A stretch of 64,000 bases of DNA from Sepiola atlantica (taxonomy: Eukaryota; Mollusca; Cephalopoda; Sepiida; Sepiolidae): contig OY744517.1 of NCBI GenBank assembly GCA_963556195.1, positions 87,605,714 to 87,669,713 on the forward strand, given 5' to 3'. This document shows, one piece after another, positions 41,954-54,296 of this stretch; positions within the stretch are counted from its first letter, which is position 1; every line of letters starts with the position of its first letter. The notes below the pieces were generated by a model that was given only the letters and a program-made list of their open reading frames with translations, did no database searches and was not told the DNA's origin. The translations under genes and the position numbers were made by a program.

Positions 41954-41955
41954 TA

Positions 41956-43030
41956 TATGTTTTAATAAAAAAAACTAAAATCATGTTTGAATGTGAGTCT
42001 ATTGAATGTTTTATTTTAAGTAAAACATGTTTGTAAGTAAAAATAAGTTGTTCGAGAGTAATACCAAAACTCATTTCACTCGGAATAATTTACGTGATTT
42101 AAATAGGAATTCCCCTCAAAATAGTATGAAAACTAACGCGTAAACACGTTTTAACGGTTTTATCTTAAACATTTTTTGCAAGTGTTTCAATTTTAAACTT
42201 TGTTTATTTAGAGTCAGCAAATACTTAGTGGTTTCTACAAGTTAAAAAAATGAATTTTTCAGAAGAGGAAACTAAAAAGAAATAGAACCACAATACAGAC
42301 TTTTTTAGATGAGTATTGCCAATTTATATTATCTGTGTCAGACCTTCTTAGAGGATTACATCGGCCGAAACGTTGTTAATATAACAACAAAGATAATAAT
42401 AGTAGTCCGAATAATCTAACAAAACAATAATCGAAAACCTTCCCGAAACAGACATTTCTCCAGAGTGCCGAGGTTATCTTATTATTTTTTGTTACATACA
42501 TCGTATGATGTTAACCGTTCGGAAATAGAAAATAAAGCATAATCTGCTATTCTCGAATAAGATCTAAGTTAGTATTTTGCTATTACATAAATCGTACGAT
42601 GTTAAAAATGAGAAACGAACGTAAAAAGAAAGAAGTCAATATTAGTAATAATGAAGTGAGTATGTTAGAATTACAAACCCGCTACGCATACATTCCATGA
42701 AACTAGAATGTGTAAGAAAAAAGGGGCAGTCATTATTTTGATTGAAAATATACAGTAGGCAACAGAAAACATGGAAAATTGTGCCCCGGTATTACTGGGG
42801 GCAGTAGGGGTAGATACTTGTATGAGAGTAAAAATGGCTGCCACCTTCTTTGTGAAATACTTTTTGGGAGAAATAGATAACTTGAAGAAAATGTAAGAAA
42901 TTTTGAAAGAAGACGAAATGAACACATATTTTCTGGAAACACGCATGAGAACTTGGCCTAGGTTACTAGCAGAATAGATTAGCATATAAAGCTTTTAGTT
43001 CTAAATGTCCGATGAGAGAAGGGGCAAATA
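41956..43030. other. Unassigned AT-rich stretch
   Basis: The left 200 bp is probably Helitron body. AGGATTACATCGGCCGAAAC near 42352 resembles Penelope-like repeat ends. Frames at 42671-42985 have no recognisable domain. Confidence 0.4.
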
Positions 43031-43407
43031 TACATTACTTTATTATATAGATAAAGAAGAAAATCTCTCTATCTGTGTGCATGTCTGTCTCTAAAAACGA
43101 AGACATATTGGAGAGTGTATCTTAAATATAAGTGTATTCACTTGTAAAATTGGCATGTGAACATAATGGAAGTAGTTCTGCATCTCTAGCTACCCTTAAA
43201 GGAGCTGATGACACTGTTCTAATATGTTACACGATGAAATTAATCTATTTATAAGCGTTAGGTTAAGAGTATTAACATATATCTGTTTATCACAGTGAGT
43301 GAGATATATGACAACATTAAGATTGATGTTAAGATAAGTGCTCCTTAATATCGTGTTGCATCCGATACTATCCCACACTCTAACGCGGGCAACGCCGGAT
43401 AACTCTG

Positions 43408-43411
<4 letters not shown>
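43031..43411 (+). mobile_element. Helitron 3' part, diverged
   Basis: Body matches 2766-3052 (GCATGTGAACATAATGGAAG, ATCCCACACTCTAACG). It ends with the hairpin-like GCGGGCAACGCCGG (43386-43399) and CTCTGTTC, where CTAG is lost. Confidence 0.55.
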
Positions 43412-43464
<53 letters not shown>

Positions 43465-43479
43465 ATTATTAATAAAGAA

Positions 43480-43551
<72 letters not shown>
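43412..43551. repeat. (AT)n microsatellite, split
   Basis: Two long AT arrays around AATAATTATTAATAAAG. Confidence 0.95.
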
Positions 43552-43552
<1 letters not shown>

Positions 43553-43738
43553 TCACGTTTTTATTTTACGCTCGTCAGTATGGAGTTACGTAAATGCATC
43601 GCTGGTCGGACGGTTTTAGCTCTGAATTCATAGACCCTGGAATTCTAAGCATGGCCACCGACTCGATCACGCTTTTAACTCGAGAAAAATGCCTTGTATA
43701 TTAATGTAAACACAAGTAGTGTGATTCTAAAGAGGATT

Positions 43739-43792
<54 letters not shown>

Positions 43793-43910
43793 GGAAGTTT
43801 CTACACCATTAAAACTAAAAAAAAAAACAACAACAACAAAAACCCTTAAGTCCCAAGTCGTTCAGTGGAAAATCACTCATGTAAGTCAATTTAGTTTTTA
43901 CAGTTATTAT
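43552..43910. other. Unassigned stretch with (AT)n
   Basis: (AT)n at about 43741-43788. The part before it (43555-43740) is moderately GC-rich but unrecognised. Confidence 0.45.
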
Positions 43911-44435
43911 TGGTCCCCCGATTTATAAAATCGGGAGACCTATGTTTTGAGGCATGTCCGTCCGTCCGTCCGGATTTTTCTCCGAAACCATCCATTGAAT
44001 TTCTCTGAAATTTTTCATGAAGTTGTAACTTTGATCAGGTTAGAAAGTGACATTCTCCGATTTTTGAAAAAAATCTCGTTAGCCCCCCAGGGGGTCAAAC
44101 GGTCCCGAAATGGTAAAAAATGACATTTTTTGCCCCATAACTTTTCATCCATCCATTCAATTTCTCTGAAACTTGGCCAAAATGTGGAGGCAATCGTTCC
44201 TAATAGAAAATAAGTATCGCTGACCTTGGAAAAATCTGGTTCGCGCCCTCAGGGTGTCAAAAGCCCCCAAAATGGCAAAAAATGAACCTTTTCTCCTATA
44301 AGGTTTGATCCATCCATTCAACTTTTCTGAAACTTGGCCAAAATATAAATGGATATAAAATGAGCATCCTTGACCTCAGAAAAATTCTAATTCGCGCCCC
44401 CAGGGGGTACAATGGGGGTCAAAAATGCCCCAAAT
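43911..44435. repeat. Dispersed repeat with end hairpin and three degenerate units
   Basis: Starts with a hairpin (CCCGATTT-ATA-AAATCGGG near 43918), then (GTCC)n. Three diverged units of about 130-165 bp follow. Each carries ATCCATTCAATTTCTCTGAA-type sequence followed by a CGCCCCCAGGGGGT-type block (about 43985, 44150, 44308). No coding frame is conserved between units. Confidence 0.65.
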
Positions 44436-44575
44436 TGCCCAAATTTATTGCATTTTACACTCACCACATCGAGTCACATACAGAGGGGGACCATGCATGT
44501 GCGGCTTGTATTAGTTTGCTTCTAACATTATTTAAGGGATCATCAGTTGTTTACCATGAAAAACTGTTTCGGGAA

Positions 44576-44579
<4 letters not shown>

Positions 44580-44627
<48 letters not shown>

Positions 44628-44650
44628 GTTAGCATGTTCGTTAAGTTCTG

Positions 44651-44702
<52 letters not shown>
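44580..44702. repeat. (AT)n microsatellites
   Basis: Two AT arrays separated by about 35 bp. Confidence 0.95.
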
Positions 44703-44705
<3 letters not shown>

Positions 44706-44888
44706 CTTCTTTGGTCTGAAGAGGTGGACTCTCTGTGAAGTGTACAACCGAAACATGTATGCACATATGTAACCAATAATGTTCGTATAAAAAAAATTAT
44801 ACTAAAGAACAGCTCTACTTGTATTGAGCACTTTTTATAAACACTGGAGTTTCAACGGATTTACATCTACAGAAACGTATATAATAAA
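44703..44888 (+). repeat. Dispersed repeat, relative of 28900 and 31376
   Basis: GGTCTGAAGAGGTGGACTCT then CAACCGAAACATGT, followed by CTTGTATTGAGCACTTTTTA, shared with the other two copies. The CTGAAGA...GAAAC order is common in Penelope-like repeat ends; class uncertain. Confidence 0.5.
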
Positions 44889-44894
44889 TTTACC

Positions 44895-44932
<38 letters not shown>

Positions 44933-45440
44933 GTTTGCATGTTGGTTAAGTTCTGCCAGTGCTATCGTTTTGAATGTTGGTATAATGAAGAGGTTCACAT
45001 TTTGCAGTACTTTTGTATATTAAAGCTCTTACAATTATTTAATTACTAACATGGCCCTGGAAATTCCACGGTGCTGTATAATTTACTGTTAATAATAATT
45101 TTTTTTTAAATAATAAATGTCTGTCAGAGTCAATACTATTAAGAAAAAAACACTCTTTCTTCTTCTGTAAAAATAATTGTCATTGCCAGCTTTAAAAAAA
45201 GAACGAATATGTCTGTTCTTTATTTATTTAAATTTGTAGCAAGTTACTTATTTTTAATTCAATGAATATTTTCTGTGTTTTTATCTTAAAAATAATGGTC
45301 AGCTACATATACTTCAAATTTCTGAAACGAATTTTTAAAAGTTAATTATTTGAAATTGTACTGCTTTAGTAGAAGAGATAAATTAGCTGAAGTGATACAG
45401 CATATAAGATCATAGTGTAATATCACCACTTTTATTTCCA
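44889..45440. other. Unassigned AT-rich stretch
   Basis: (AT)n at 44899-44931. No gene recognised. Confidence 0.5.
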
Positions 45441-46400
45441 GCTAGCCTTTTTTGCCTGATTCCATGTATAATCAGTGCCCATGGTTGAGGAAGATGCTGC
45501 TTCAGCACCCATGCTACACTGATCCACCAACTTTCCTAGCCCTGAAAGGAACTCTGTGACCGTTTCTTTAGATATCAGCTTGTATCTGCTTCCTTTCACG
45601 TAAACCAAATTAAATAACTGGCCCGATTTTTTGTGTGTGTCAACAGAATGCTTGTTCTAGTTTAGGTAAACTTTAAAAGCCCACAAATCTGGTTATTACA
45701 AGTGCCGTTTTTCCTCCTGCCATCGACTTGGTCTGCTGCTTCTGCTGATATTTCTAGCTACTGCATCTGGTTGCAACTAATGATTCTGATTCTGCTGCCA
45801 ACCTGGTTACTCTGACCAGCTGTTCCAACTGATATTGTGATGACTTGATGTAGCTATTGACCACATCCCATCTATCCAGCCATTTACCAACCCATACACT
45901 AAGCACAGAAAACGGTCCTTCTTTTCTGGCATTTATTCGTTCATCCAAGTAAAACCACTACCTATTTCAGTACAATTCAATGCATTCCCAGGATAACTTC
46001 CCTTTCAGACTGCCTAGCAGCCATCCAAACTTTGTGTGATGTCCACACCTGCTTTGCATCGATTGGATTGAACGAGCAAACTGACCATGCTCTGTCTTCA
46101 ACATCAGTGACATCCACATTTCAACCACCAACGTTAACGAAGACAGGCAGTCGACACATACAACCCTGTAACGCTGGCAGCTGATCCAATTCCTGTATCT
46201 TTATGGCCTAACTAAGGCGGCTATTTCATTTATAAATGATATTCCTGTGTTTGTCATCTTTTTATGCAATGTTGTATTTGTCTTGTGTCTAAAAAATGTG
46301 TAAGACCAATCGCCAACCCTTTCCAACTGCTTCAAAAGTCTATTGTTTGGACTGGTTGCTGTTTCATGGTAATAAAGTGATGCCAGTTATATGCTATATT
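45441..46400. other. Unrecognised stretch, less AT-rich
   Basis: About 950 bp clearly less AT-rich than its neighbours. A minus-strand frame at 45754-45948 (64 codons) continues open upstream and downstream only briefly and has no recognisable domain. AATAAA at 46371 could be a polyadenylation signal on the plus strand. It may be a relic retroelement or part of a host non-coding transcript. Confidence 0.35.
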
Positions 46401-47371
46401 TGTGGGCTTAATGTATGCAGGGCTTATGGCAGTCATAGGCGTTTGTGTTACTAATAATACTGTCACTGATATGCTGTTCACTAATGCAAAGAAGTTTTGT
46501 TGGCTGTTTCTGATCTCTTCAGTTCTGTTAGCTGTACGCTGTTATTTTTAAATGTGAATTTTCAATGTTTGTTATTTGTGTTAAGGTTAAGAGTTGTAGG
46601 CTTGATATCAAATCTTTACGTCTATTTTGTTTAATATTATAATTAAAGCACAAAGTGACGGAGAAAACTAGAGATTTCATATCCACTAATGTAGGTTGCA
46701 TAGTGCACAAATACCAGCGTTACAAAAATAGGTCTCCCTCGTGTTAAAGGGAGATACATATAAAATGGAATAATGATGTGCTTCACAACATCTAAGATAT
46801 AAAGCAAAGTCAGCAAAAATGTAGGTCTGTAGATCTATTATACACAGTATTATCAAGTATCAATTAAAACGTTGGTTTTGTTATTTACTTCTTCGAAGTA
46901 AAATCTATTTTTTACTGGTACAAAGAGTACTCCTTCACTACCCTTCTAAATATGCCCACACACAGTTCATTATTAAATTCACCACCATCTTTGAGAGAAA
47001 GAGAGAGAGTGTATGTGCGAGAGACGACTACAAGCAATCGAAAAACAAGAAATCTTCTGGTACTGCTACCGTCGGCTGGCTTTTGGGGTTTATTTACATT
47101 CGATATCTAACATCAAGAGCAGAAACCGTCGGATATCCGGCGTTGATGAACGCAAGACACTCCTGCTCCTAGCCATGAACACCATTTTACTATTTTTATT
47201 CTCATTTTTTAATATCTATAATTATCATTTCTCAAGTTATGAATAAAATTAAGTAAAATGTTATATTTGCTGTTTATTTAAAGGCTTCAAAATCACATTC
47301 GAACTATCTTTGGTTTAAGAGCACAAATACTGGTCTTTGGTATATAAACTTTAATTCTATCCAGAAATTAC

Positions 47372-47411
<40 letters not shown>

Positions 47412-48289
47412 TTCATATATTTTAAATACTATAATAATAACAATAGAAAACTCTCCCAAGAATCTAAGGAGATTGATTTTGTCATTCTAGACAAAACCAG
47501 TTCTGATGATACTAAATTTATAACCTCTTACTTTTAAAATATATTCATATCAAGAAAATGTTCTAGTTATCTTATGTAGAATGGTTCTGATCTATATAAG
47601 TAAAGAGACGGTGGTAAAATTATCTTATCTTTTGATTCAATTACTATAATTAACAACATTAAAGATGCTCTAAAATGATACCAAATTAATTTGTAAAAAA
47701 AGTATAGGAGGAAATCTAATAAAATAAAAAAACAAACTTTTACTTTTGAAAATTATTTTCATTTTGGAGGAATAAAAGACTCATTTTTATAATCTGTGAA
47801 GGATTCAAGTGTTTGTCTGTTGGAGGGGGGCATATATTAGGAAAGTTTTGTGGAGTGTTGGTCTTGATAAAGCTTTGTCTCTCTACCTCCCATGGACAAT
47901 TTATTTTATTACTAAAATTCAAAAGTATTCAAGTTGTATCTATAAACTAGAGAGTGTATTAGACATCATGCGGGTCCATGAGAAAAAAGAGTGAGGGTCG
48001 TGCCTTGTGTTGTTCATCAGGGATTGAACCCAAATCATTCTGCTTACAAGATAGAATCTTGTTATTTTTGTGCGATGACAAGAGTTCACTTATGCAAATG
48101 AGCATTATTTTGTATGGGCAAATTTTCGTTGAGATAGAAAAGGTAGGAACTTTCCTCCTCGGGAAAAGTTAAAAGTTGATGTGACGAGTTTGGACCACGT
48201 TGATTATTCAGTGAGAGAGAAAAAGAAAGATATAGAAAGAAGACGTTTTCAGACCCGAAAACAAAAAACTTAGAGAGAATTCTTATTTA
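46401..48289. other. Unassigned AT-rich stretch
   Basis: (AT)n at 47372-47407. A 77-codon frame at 47013-47246 (plus) has no recognisable family. No gene called. Confidence 0.5.
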
Positions 48290-48597
48290 ACCCCTTAGCG
48301 CACATGGCCTATTTTTTTAAGATCAGAAGAGTAATTAACCATATGTCAGCAACATTAGTATATTTCATAAAAATTGGAATGTCGTTCATTATATCTGATG
48401 TATATTGGTAATACTGATGTTTCAGTTTTCAATATACTATGAAGATCTACGGCGGAAGCATACAATCAGTTTTAATGTATTATTCAATCAAAGATATTTT
48501 GGTAAGTAGTCTTTATAACCAACCCACATTTTTATATATAGTATAAATGAATGATTGCCCCCTACCCCGGGAAATGCTAGGACACGGGTCTTGCTAG
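48290..48597 (+). mobile_element. Helitron 3' part, decayed
   Basis: Ends CCCCGGGAAATGCTAGGACA then CGGGTCTTGCTAG-T (48594-48597), the subfamily of 14540 with a damaged hairpin. AGTATAAATGAATG stands just before the end region (48540) and again just after it (48600). Confidence 0.5.
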
Positions 48598-49679
48598 TAT
48601 AGTATAAATGAATGCTCTTACTATCCTATAAAGTCAAGTAAATCTTTGAAAATAATGTTTCTTAAAAATAATATTGTATTTACAAAAGATTTTTGGTAAT
48701 AAATTAAAGAAAAAAATTTAGTCCCTAAAGGGTTAAGGGAAATAGTCTTCAGCATTTTAGCTCATGAGAATACCATGCTTCCTTGTTTTTGTGGTTTCTA
48801 ATTCATTTTGCCAAAATCCAGACATGATTACTGACTAATTCATTCTGATGAAATGCACAAAAGAGGATGCAGATAGCCATCTAAACTAACTTCCCTTTTC
48901 TTGATCAAACATTAAACAAATTTTCTATTTATTATCATTAATTATTATTTACTTTACGTACATTCAGTATAAACGTAACCAATTTGATAACTCCACCAAT
49001 ATTAATGATATTATGCTTTACTTCTCACGATAACGTTTTAAAATCATCCACGAAGATTGCAATATCATTAATATTGGCGAAGTTATTAATCTCTAAATGG
49101 GTAGTTCTGTGATATAACCCACTTCTGCTTATCAGACCATGTCAACAGAAAGAACTCTGTCTTCTGTGGCTCTTAAATGGCAGATGAAGTTCTTCAGAAG
49201 CAACTGTACTCTGTGAAGTGCATCACGTGGGTCGTCATATCAAAACATGGCATTATCAAACCGTTTTAGTTTGAGAATGATATTGAGGAGACAGTGACAG
49301 TCAATCAAATCTGCCATGAAGGCTGAGACACACATTTAGATCATGTTTCATAGAATTATGATTTTATAACAAGAAATACTGACTAAACACTGATTTTAAT
49401 TATTGTCATTTCAGCTCTTAGGAAATCCAAGGTTTTCTTGTGTTTCTTGTCTGGTTCATAAGTTATGGGCGTGTAGATGGGTGACCACGTTTATACTGAG
49501 ACAGCATATAAAAGTTTAATTTTTGCTAGAAGATACTGAAATATTTGGCTGATAATTCTATAACTTAATCAAGAATCAAAAGTATGTCTAACTCTACAAG
49601 TTAATCAACCAAATCGCTTCCTCTCTTGAGGCTCTCCTTCACAAATATCTGATGAATCACCACTTATAAAGGCCTACAG
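48598..49679. other. Unassigned AT-rich stretch
   Basis: No gene or repeat recognised. The right end may be LINE tail. Confidence 0.5.
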
Positions 49680-50060
49680 GCCACTGGAGGATAAGGATTA
49701 ATGAGATTGCCAGTTTGCGATGAACAATACATTTGAGGGGACTGGAAACAATAAGTCTGAAGTTGATTATTTAAGTGGGGTGACTCAACAAGAATTTGTT
49801 AACATTGGACTTAAAAACGATCATGTACTCTGTTGGGAAGCAGCCCCACAGTATTGTATTCCACAGATGAGAAATTATTGGAAATAAACTTTGTTCATGG
49901 TAGTTCAGTTTAGTTTTAGATGCACAGAGGAACAAAGGGAAATTCTTTACAGTGGTTAATGATAGGCGAGCTTTTGCTGTGAATGTTTTACAGGGGAGAA
50001 CCAGATACCTCCGACCCTGTCGTAAAAGACTCAGACAAACATTGGCTTGGGGTTTATATT
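49680..50060 (-). pseudogene. LINE ORF2 C-terminal fragment
   Basis: On the minus strand the decayed frame gives KTKLNYHEQSLFPIISHLWN and IVFKSNVNKFL. This is the same C-terminus as the plus-strand relic at about 5400-5500. Broken by frameshifts, with no upstream domains. Confidence 0.55.
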
Positions 50061-50169
50061 CCTAACACTCTTTCTTTAACTAGATAATTTAGTCTAGAAT
50101 CTGAAGATCAGGCCTACATGTGATTTGAATTAATCATAAAAAATTGTTATTAGGAGTGCTGAGTTGTAA

Positions 50170-50850
50170 TACTGCTAAATTGATGAACCTAAGAAACTCC
50201 TGCTCCCAGCCAAACAATATTAATATATAGGAAATCATTTTCTAAGTCTTCGTGGGTATTTATGAGGATCTCAATTGAAGAAATACTTTCGATGTCACCG
50301 TTTATCAAGGTCAAGAACCACTCGAGGATCAGAGATAATGATATGGGAATGAATGCCAGCTGCAAGATGAGGAACACTATGGGAGTGCTAACATTGGTCA
50401 ATGGTATGAACTGTGTTTGATTACTTTTGTCGCTGCTCATTATAAGAATTTGTTTACATTGGATTTGAAAATGACCAGGTTGTAATCAGCAGGGAAGCTG
50501 TCCAGCGGTGATGTGTTTCACAGATGGGAAACCTTTGCAAAGAAGTTTTGTCCATGTAAATTCCACCCGACGCTAGGCACAAGGAGGGTGAAAGAAAAGC
50601 TTTTTTTCGTTGTGGTAGAAAACTGAATTCTTGCTGTGAATTTCTTACAAGGAGGAACCAAACACAAGAGTTCAGTTGGGCACCTTCCTTGGAAATAACG
50701 ATAGAGTAGAGAGAAGCTTGTAACGTCTCTTCTGTGAGAAACGGGTTGTAGGGAAGAGAGTAGATCACCTCCCCACTAGATTTCAAAAGCCGTTTTAACA
50801 CTGAAGATAGCCGAAACAAACCCATTACTGGCTCAAACAGCAATCATTGA
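50170..50850 (-). pseudogene. LINE ORF2 C-terminal fragment
   Basis: A second minus-strand copy. In the alternate frame of 50454-50650 it gives WNLHGQNFFAKVSHLWNTSP and NLVIFKSNVNKF, followed by the family 3' tail down to about 50170. It lies in the same orientation as, and about 110 bp from, the copy at 49680. The pair therefore may be a tandem duplication or two insertions. Confidence 0.55.
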
Positions 50851-51225
50851 GTTTTCTCACACCTTCATATTATTTGTACTCACTAGGAGTTCTCACACAG
50901 ATCATCGTCAGTGATTGCTCACCGACAACAACCAGTGGTATTTCCTGGAGTCTGAGTGACAACAAGTCTCCCCAGATTTCTAGTATTCTTCACCTCTTTT
51001 CGATAACGATGCGGTATCGCAACAGCCTCTTACCATTGATTTCTCGCTGGTAAGGACAATTGGTCTTCTCTGGGATTTGGGTGGCAACAAGCCTCCCTAA
51101 GGTCCCAGCATTCTTTGCACTTTTTCAGTGGAGGTCTGGTTTGTGCTATCCCTCCTCGGTCTTCTCATCCTCCTCGACCCTTTACATATATTTTGTCTGG
51201 TGTCAACCTAGGCCGGCACCAGTTA
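50851..51225. other. Unassigned stretch with a diverged direct repeat
   Basis: TCCTGGAGTCTGAGTGACAA (near 50944) and TCTCTGGGATTTGGGTGGCA (near 51067) start two diverged copies of about 120 bp. The next words (CAAGTCTCCC, CAAGCCTCCC) and ATTCTTC/ATTCTTT are shared. It could be upstream LINE sequence. No frame supports a gene. Confidence 0.4.
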
Positions 51226-51570
<345 letters not shown>

Positions 51571-52174
51571 GTATTTTGTATTGTACATTGAACTTACTAT
51601 GTTGATTTACCCTTTAAGAGACCAAATGGAGATTATTCAATCCAACCCACTTAGATATTTTTTTCATAATTCCACAAATTAAAAATTAGAAAAATGATTA
51701 TTAATTGAAAAATAATTTGGTGGCAGTTACTGAACTTCCTTTGATTTTGATTTTGTTTTCACTGCCGCGAAATGTTTTATGACAAAAATGTAGGAATAAA
51801 TGCCTGCGTATGAAACGGGGGGTACATGCACACCCAATGATAATATATTATTCTATTTCTGCCGAAAAGGACTGATAATAAAAACCTGATATGATTATTT
51901 ACCTATGGATCTGTCACAATTTATCTTTTGTGTTTCTGAAAAAAAAAACACTTTTTCACATCTAAAACACTTTCTAGAATAAGATGGATTTATTTATTTA
52001 TTAACGCCTGGATGCACACCTCGACAAAAACACAACACAAACAAAAAATATGCACACTCCCATATCAACATCAAAAATGGAATTTAAAATTTAACGAAAT
52101 ATTTTTTATTACTACATTTTTTATCACATCGCTTTGACTTGCACTAAGTTCACATTTTAAAAAAATTGTATTTG
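51571..52174. other. Unassigned AT-rich stretch
   Basis: No gene or repeat recognised. Confidence 0.5.
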
Positions 52175-52288
52175 CTGTAGCGTTGATGGCTTGGTGTGCC
52201 TTGTTCAAATCCTGTCGGGTCTCAAAGCAACATTTTTATTAGGAATGCTAGCAACCTTCACGTAGTCCTTCACATGAATACCCTAGAC
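52175..52288 (+). mobile_element. tRNA-SINE relic (relative of 12901 and 62304)
   Basis: The B-box-like TTGTTCAAATCC is followed by TTAGGAATGCTAGCAACCTT, corresponding to TTAGGGATGTTAGCAACCTT in the copy at 62304. Diverged, and interrupted by the hAT MITE at 52289. Confidence 0.55.
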
Positions 52289-52905
52289 CAGGGGCGGGCA
52301 ACCTTTTCAGAGTAAGGGCCAGATGAGACTTTTGGAAGGAGACTGCGTGCTGGAGTGCAAAAACGAAATCTCAGAATTACTATATTTTGTTTACATGAAT
52401 AAATTGTACAAAAATTGCATTGAACACTCTACGAATCTGATATTTTTTCTCAAGAGACTTCTGTATGTGATTTTATAAAGGGCGCCGACGAAAAGCCATT
52501 TTGGAATCGTAAAAAATAATGACTGGGGAAGTAGCAAGTTGATCCAGCATTCGTTTTGACACACCTCACATAGGTTCTATACTTCATGCCCTTTCTTCGT
52601 CTCACGTTTCCTCTTGGCCTCTCTCTTTCTCTTTTTCTATTTTTATCTCAGGCCAAGGATTTTAAATTAATAATTAAAGAAAAATAAAATATACATGCAT
52701 CATCGCTCGCTGCTATTCATACATATTTATCCCACTGTATATCTTAATTAAAACCTACTTTTACGTCTATGTCACAAAATGATATTAGTTTTACTGGGAG
52801 GTCAGCAGGCCGAATTGCAATAATAAAGCATAGCAGGGTGGCGGGCCGGACGCTAAGCCTTCTCGGGCCGGATGTGGTCCGTGGGCCGGAGGTTACCCGC
52901 CCCTG
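52289..52905. mobile_element. hAT-type MITE, 617 bp
   Basis: The ends are the inverted repeats CAGGGGCGGGCAACC (52289-52303) and GGTTACCCGCCCCTG (52891-52905), with one mismatch. They have the CAGGGG(C/T)GGGCAA form common in hAT elements. An 8-bp duplication with one difference flanks it (CCCTAGAC and TCCTAGAC). No transposase frame, so it is non-autonomous. Confidence 0.88.
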
Positions 52906-52913
52906 TCCTAGAC

Positions 52914-53605
52914 CATCAAAGGAAAGCAGCTCTTACTATCGATATGTGCGTCACCTGACCCAATTAGTCGCGAACAACCCGGGAGAAACTAGGAAAGCTA
53001 CTTGAAACCGATGCTACTACATGTTATATTGACACCTGTGGTTAGTCTAGAGATTGAATAGAGAGCGGGAAACCAAAAACAGGTGTACAACAAGCAGTTA
53101 ATTTTATTATTTTGAAGTACAAAAGGTGTTAGCTAAGCACAGAGCTTCCATGAACAAAAGTAGATAAGGGAGGCAATACTCAGCTTACAGTGATTTTGAA
53201 GATGAGATGTATTTATATATAACATCAGGAAATCAATGCCAAAAAACAAGATCAAGTAAGTAAAAATATTGTAACTTACTGATTCATATACATTGCGTTT
53301 TGCTGTACCATAGTCACTTACATTATTAACCGTAACCCTAACATGCTCCGGTAAATTGTTACAGTAGTTAATAACTGTCTTGGTAACGAAATCCCAATGT
53401 TTATTGAGATGCGTGATATAGTTCCTGGTCCTCTTTGAAATATTAAAAGAAAAAATCCAGTTATATCCATTAAAAATTATTCAGTATTCAATCAGATAAC
53501 CCTGCATTCTTTATCATTCGAAAAATGTTAAAATTCCCAGTTTTTTTCAATCTTTCTTTATACTTACATCATTTGGATACTCGTTGTAAACTTTTTCTGT
53601 ACACC
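52914..53605. other. Unassigned stretch
   Basis: The first 90 bp may be the rest of the interrupted SINE. No gene recognised. Confidence 0.45.
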
Positions 53606-53987
53606 TACATTATAAAAATATATCTATATAATAAAGTACAATCAGAGTAGGGAGAGCTAGTTGTTAATAAACAGGCCATACTACATTATAAAAATATATC
53701 TATATAATAAAGTACAATCAGGGAAGGGAGAGCTTGTTGTTAATAAACAGGCAAGACTACATTATAAAAATATATCTATATAATAAAGTACAATCAGGGT
53801 AGGGAGAGCTAGCTGTTAATAAACAGGCCATACTACATTATAAAAATATATCTATATAATAAAGTACAATCAGGGAAGGGAGAGCTTGTTGTTAATAAAC
53901 AGGCAAGACTACATTATAAAATATATCTATATAATAAAGTACAATCGGGGTAGGAAGAGCTAGTTGATAATAAACAGACCAGACTAT
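53606..53987. repeat. 76-bp tandem repeat, five copies in alternating variants
   Basis: Units start at 53606, 53682, 53758, 53834 and 53910 (TACATTATAAAAATATATCT). Odd units carry AGCTAG and GGCCATACT-type sequence, even ones AGCTTG and GGCAAGACT. The higher-order unit is thus 152 bp. Confidence 0.95.
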
Positions 53988-54040
53988 TGCAAACTAATGG
54001 ATCCTAAGTGCTCATTGCGATTAACTAACTGAATGATAAC

Positions 54041-54264
54041 TGTTGTGGACCTGGGTAAAGCTGAATAAATGACACAGGAACACATGGTTTAAATGAACAA
54101 AGGTATATATTATATAATAGAAAGAAAGATATTACAAGGAGAGGTTGCTCTCAACCGCCATTGCTGGTTTGCCTGGGAAGAAGAGGACAAGTGTCACGTG
54201 CTTCCCGTATTTATAAGGTGGACGAGTCCATTAGTTCTCTGTAGGTAGGTACAACACCATAACA
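54041..54264 (-). repeat. 3' LTR of the minus-strand Gypsy element
   Basis: Plus-strand reading TGTTGTGGAC...CCATAACA. Identical to the other LTR except one base (A at about 54253, G in the partner). Confidence 0.97.
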
Positions 54265-54276
54265 CCCCCCTTCCAA
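54265..54276 (-). promoter_or_regulatory. Polypurine tract of the minus-strand Gypsy element
   Basis: TTGGAAGGGGGG on the minus strand, directly before the 3' LTR: the plus-strand primer site. Confidence 0.85.
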
Positions 54277-54296
54277 GCCTTACCTCCTCAGGAGTC

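Noticed and set aside
50847..51053. Open frame with ISWSLSDNKSPQISS-type sequence as a gene
   Set aside because: I suspect it is an antisense frame of LINE sequence; no support for a gene here.
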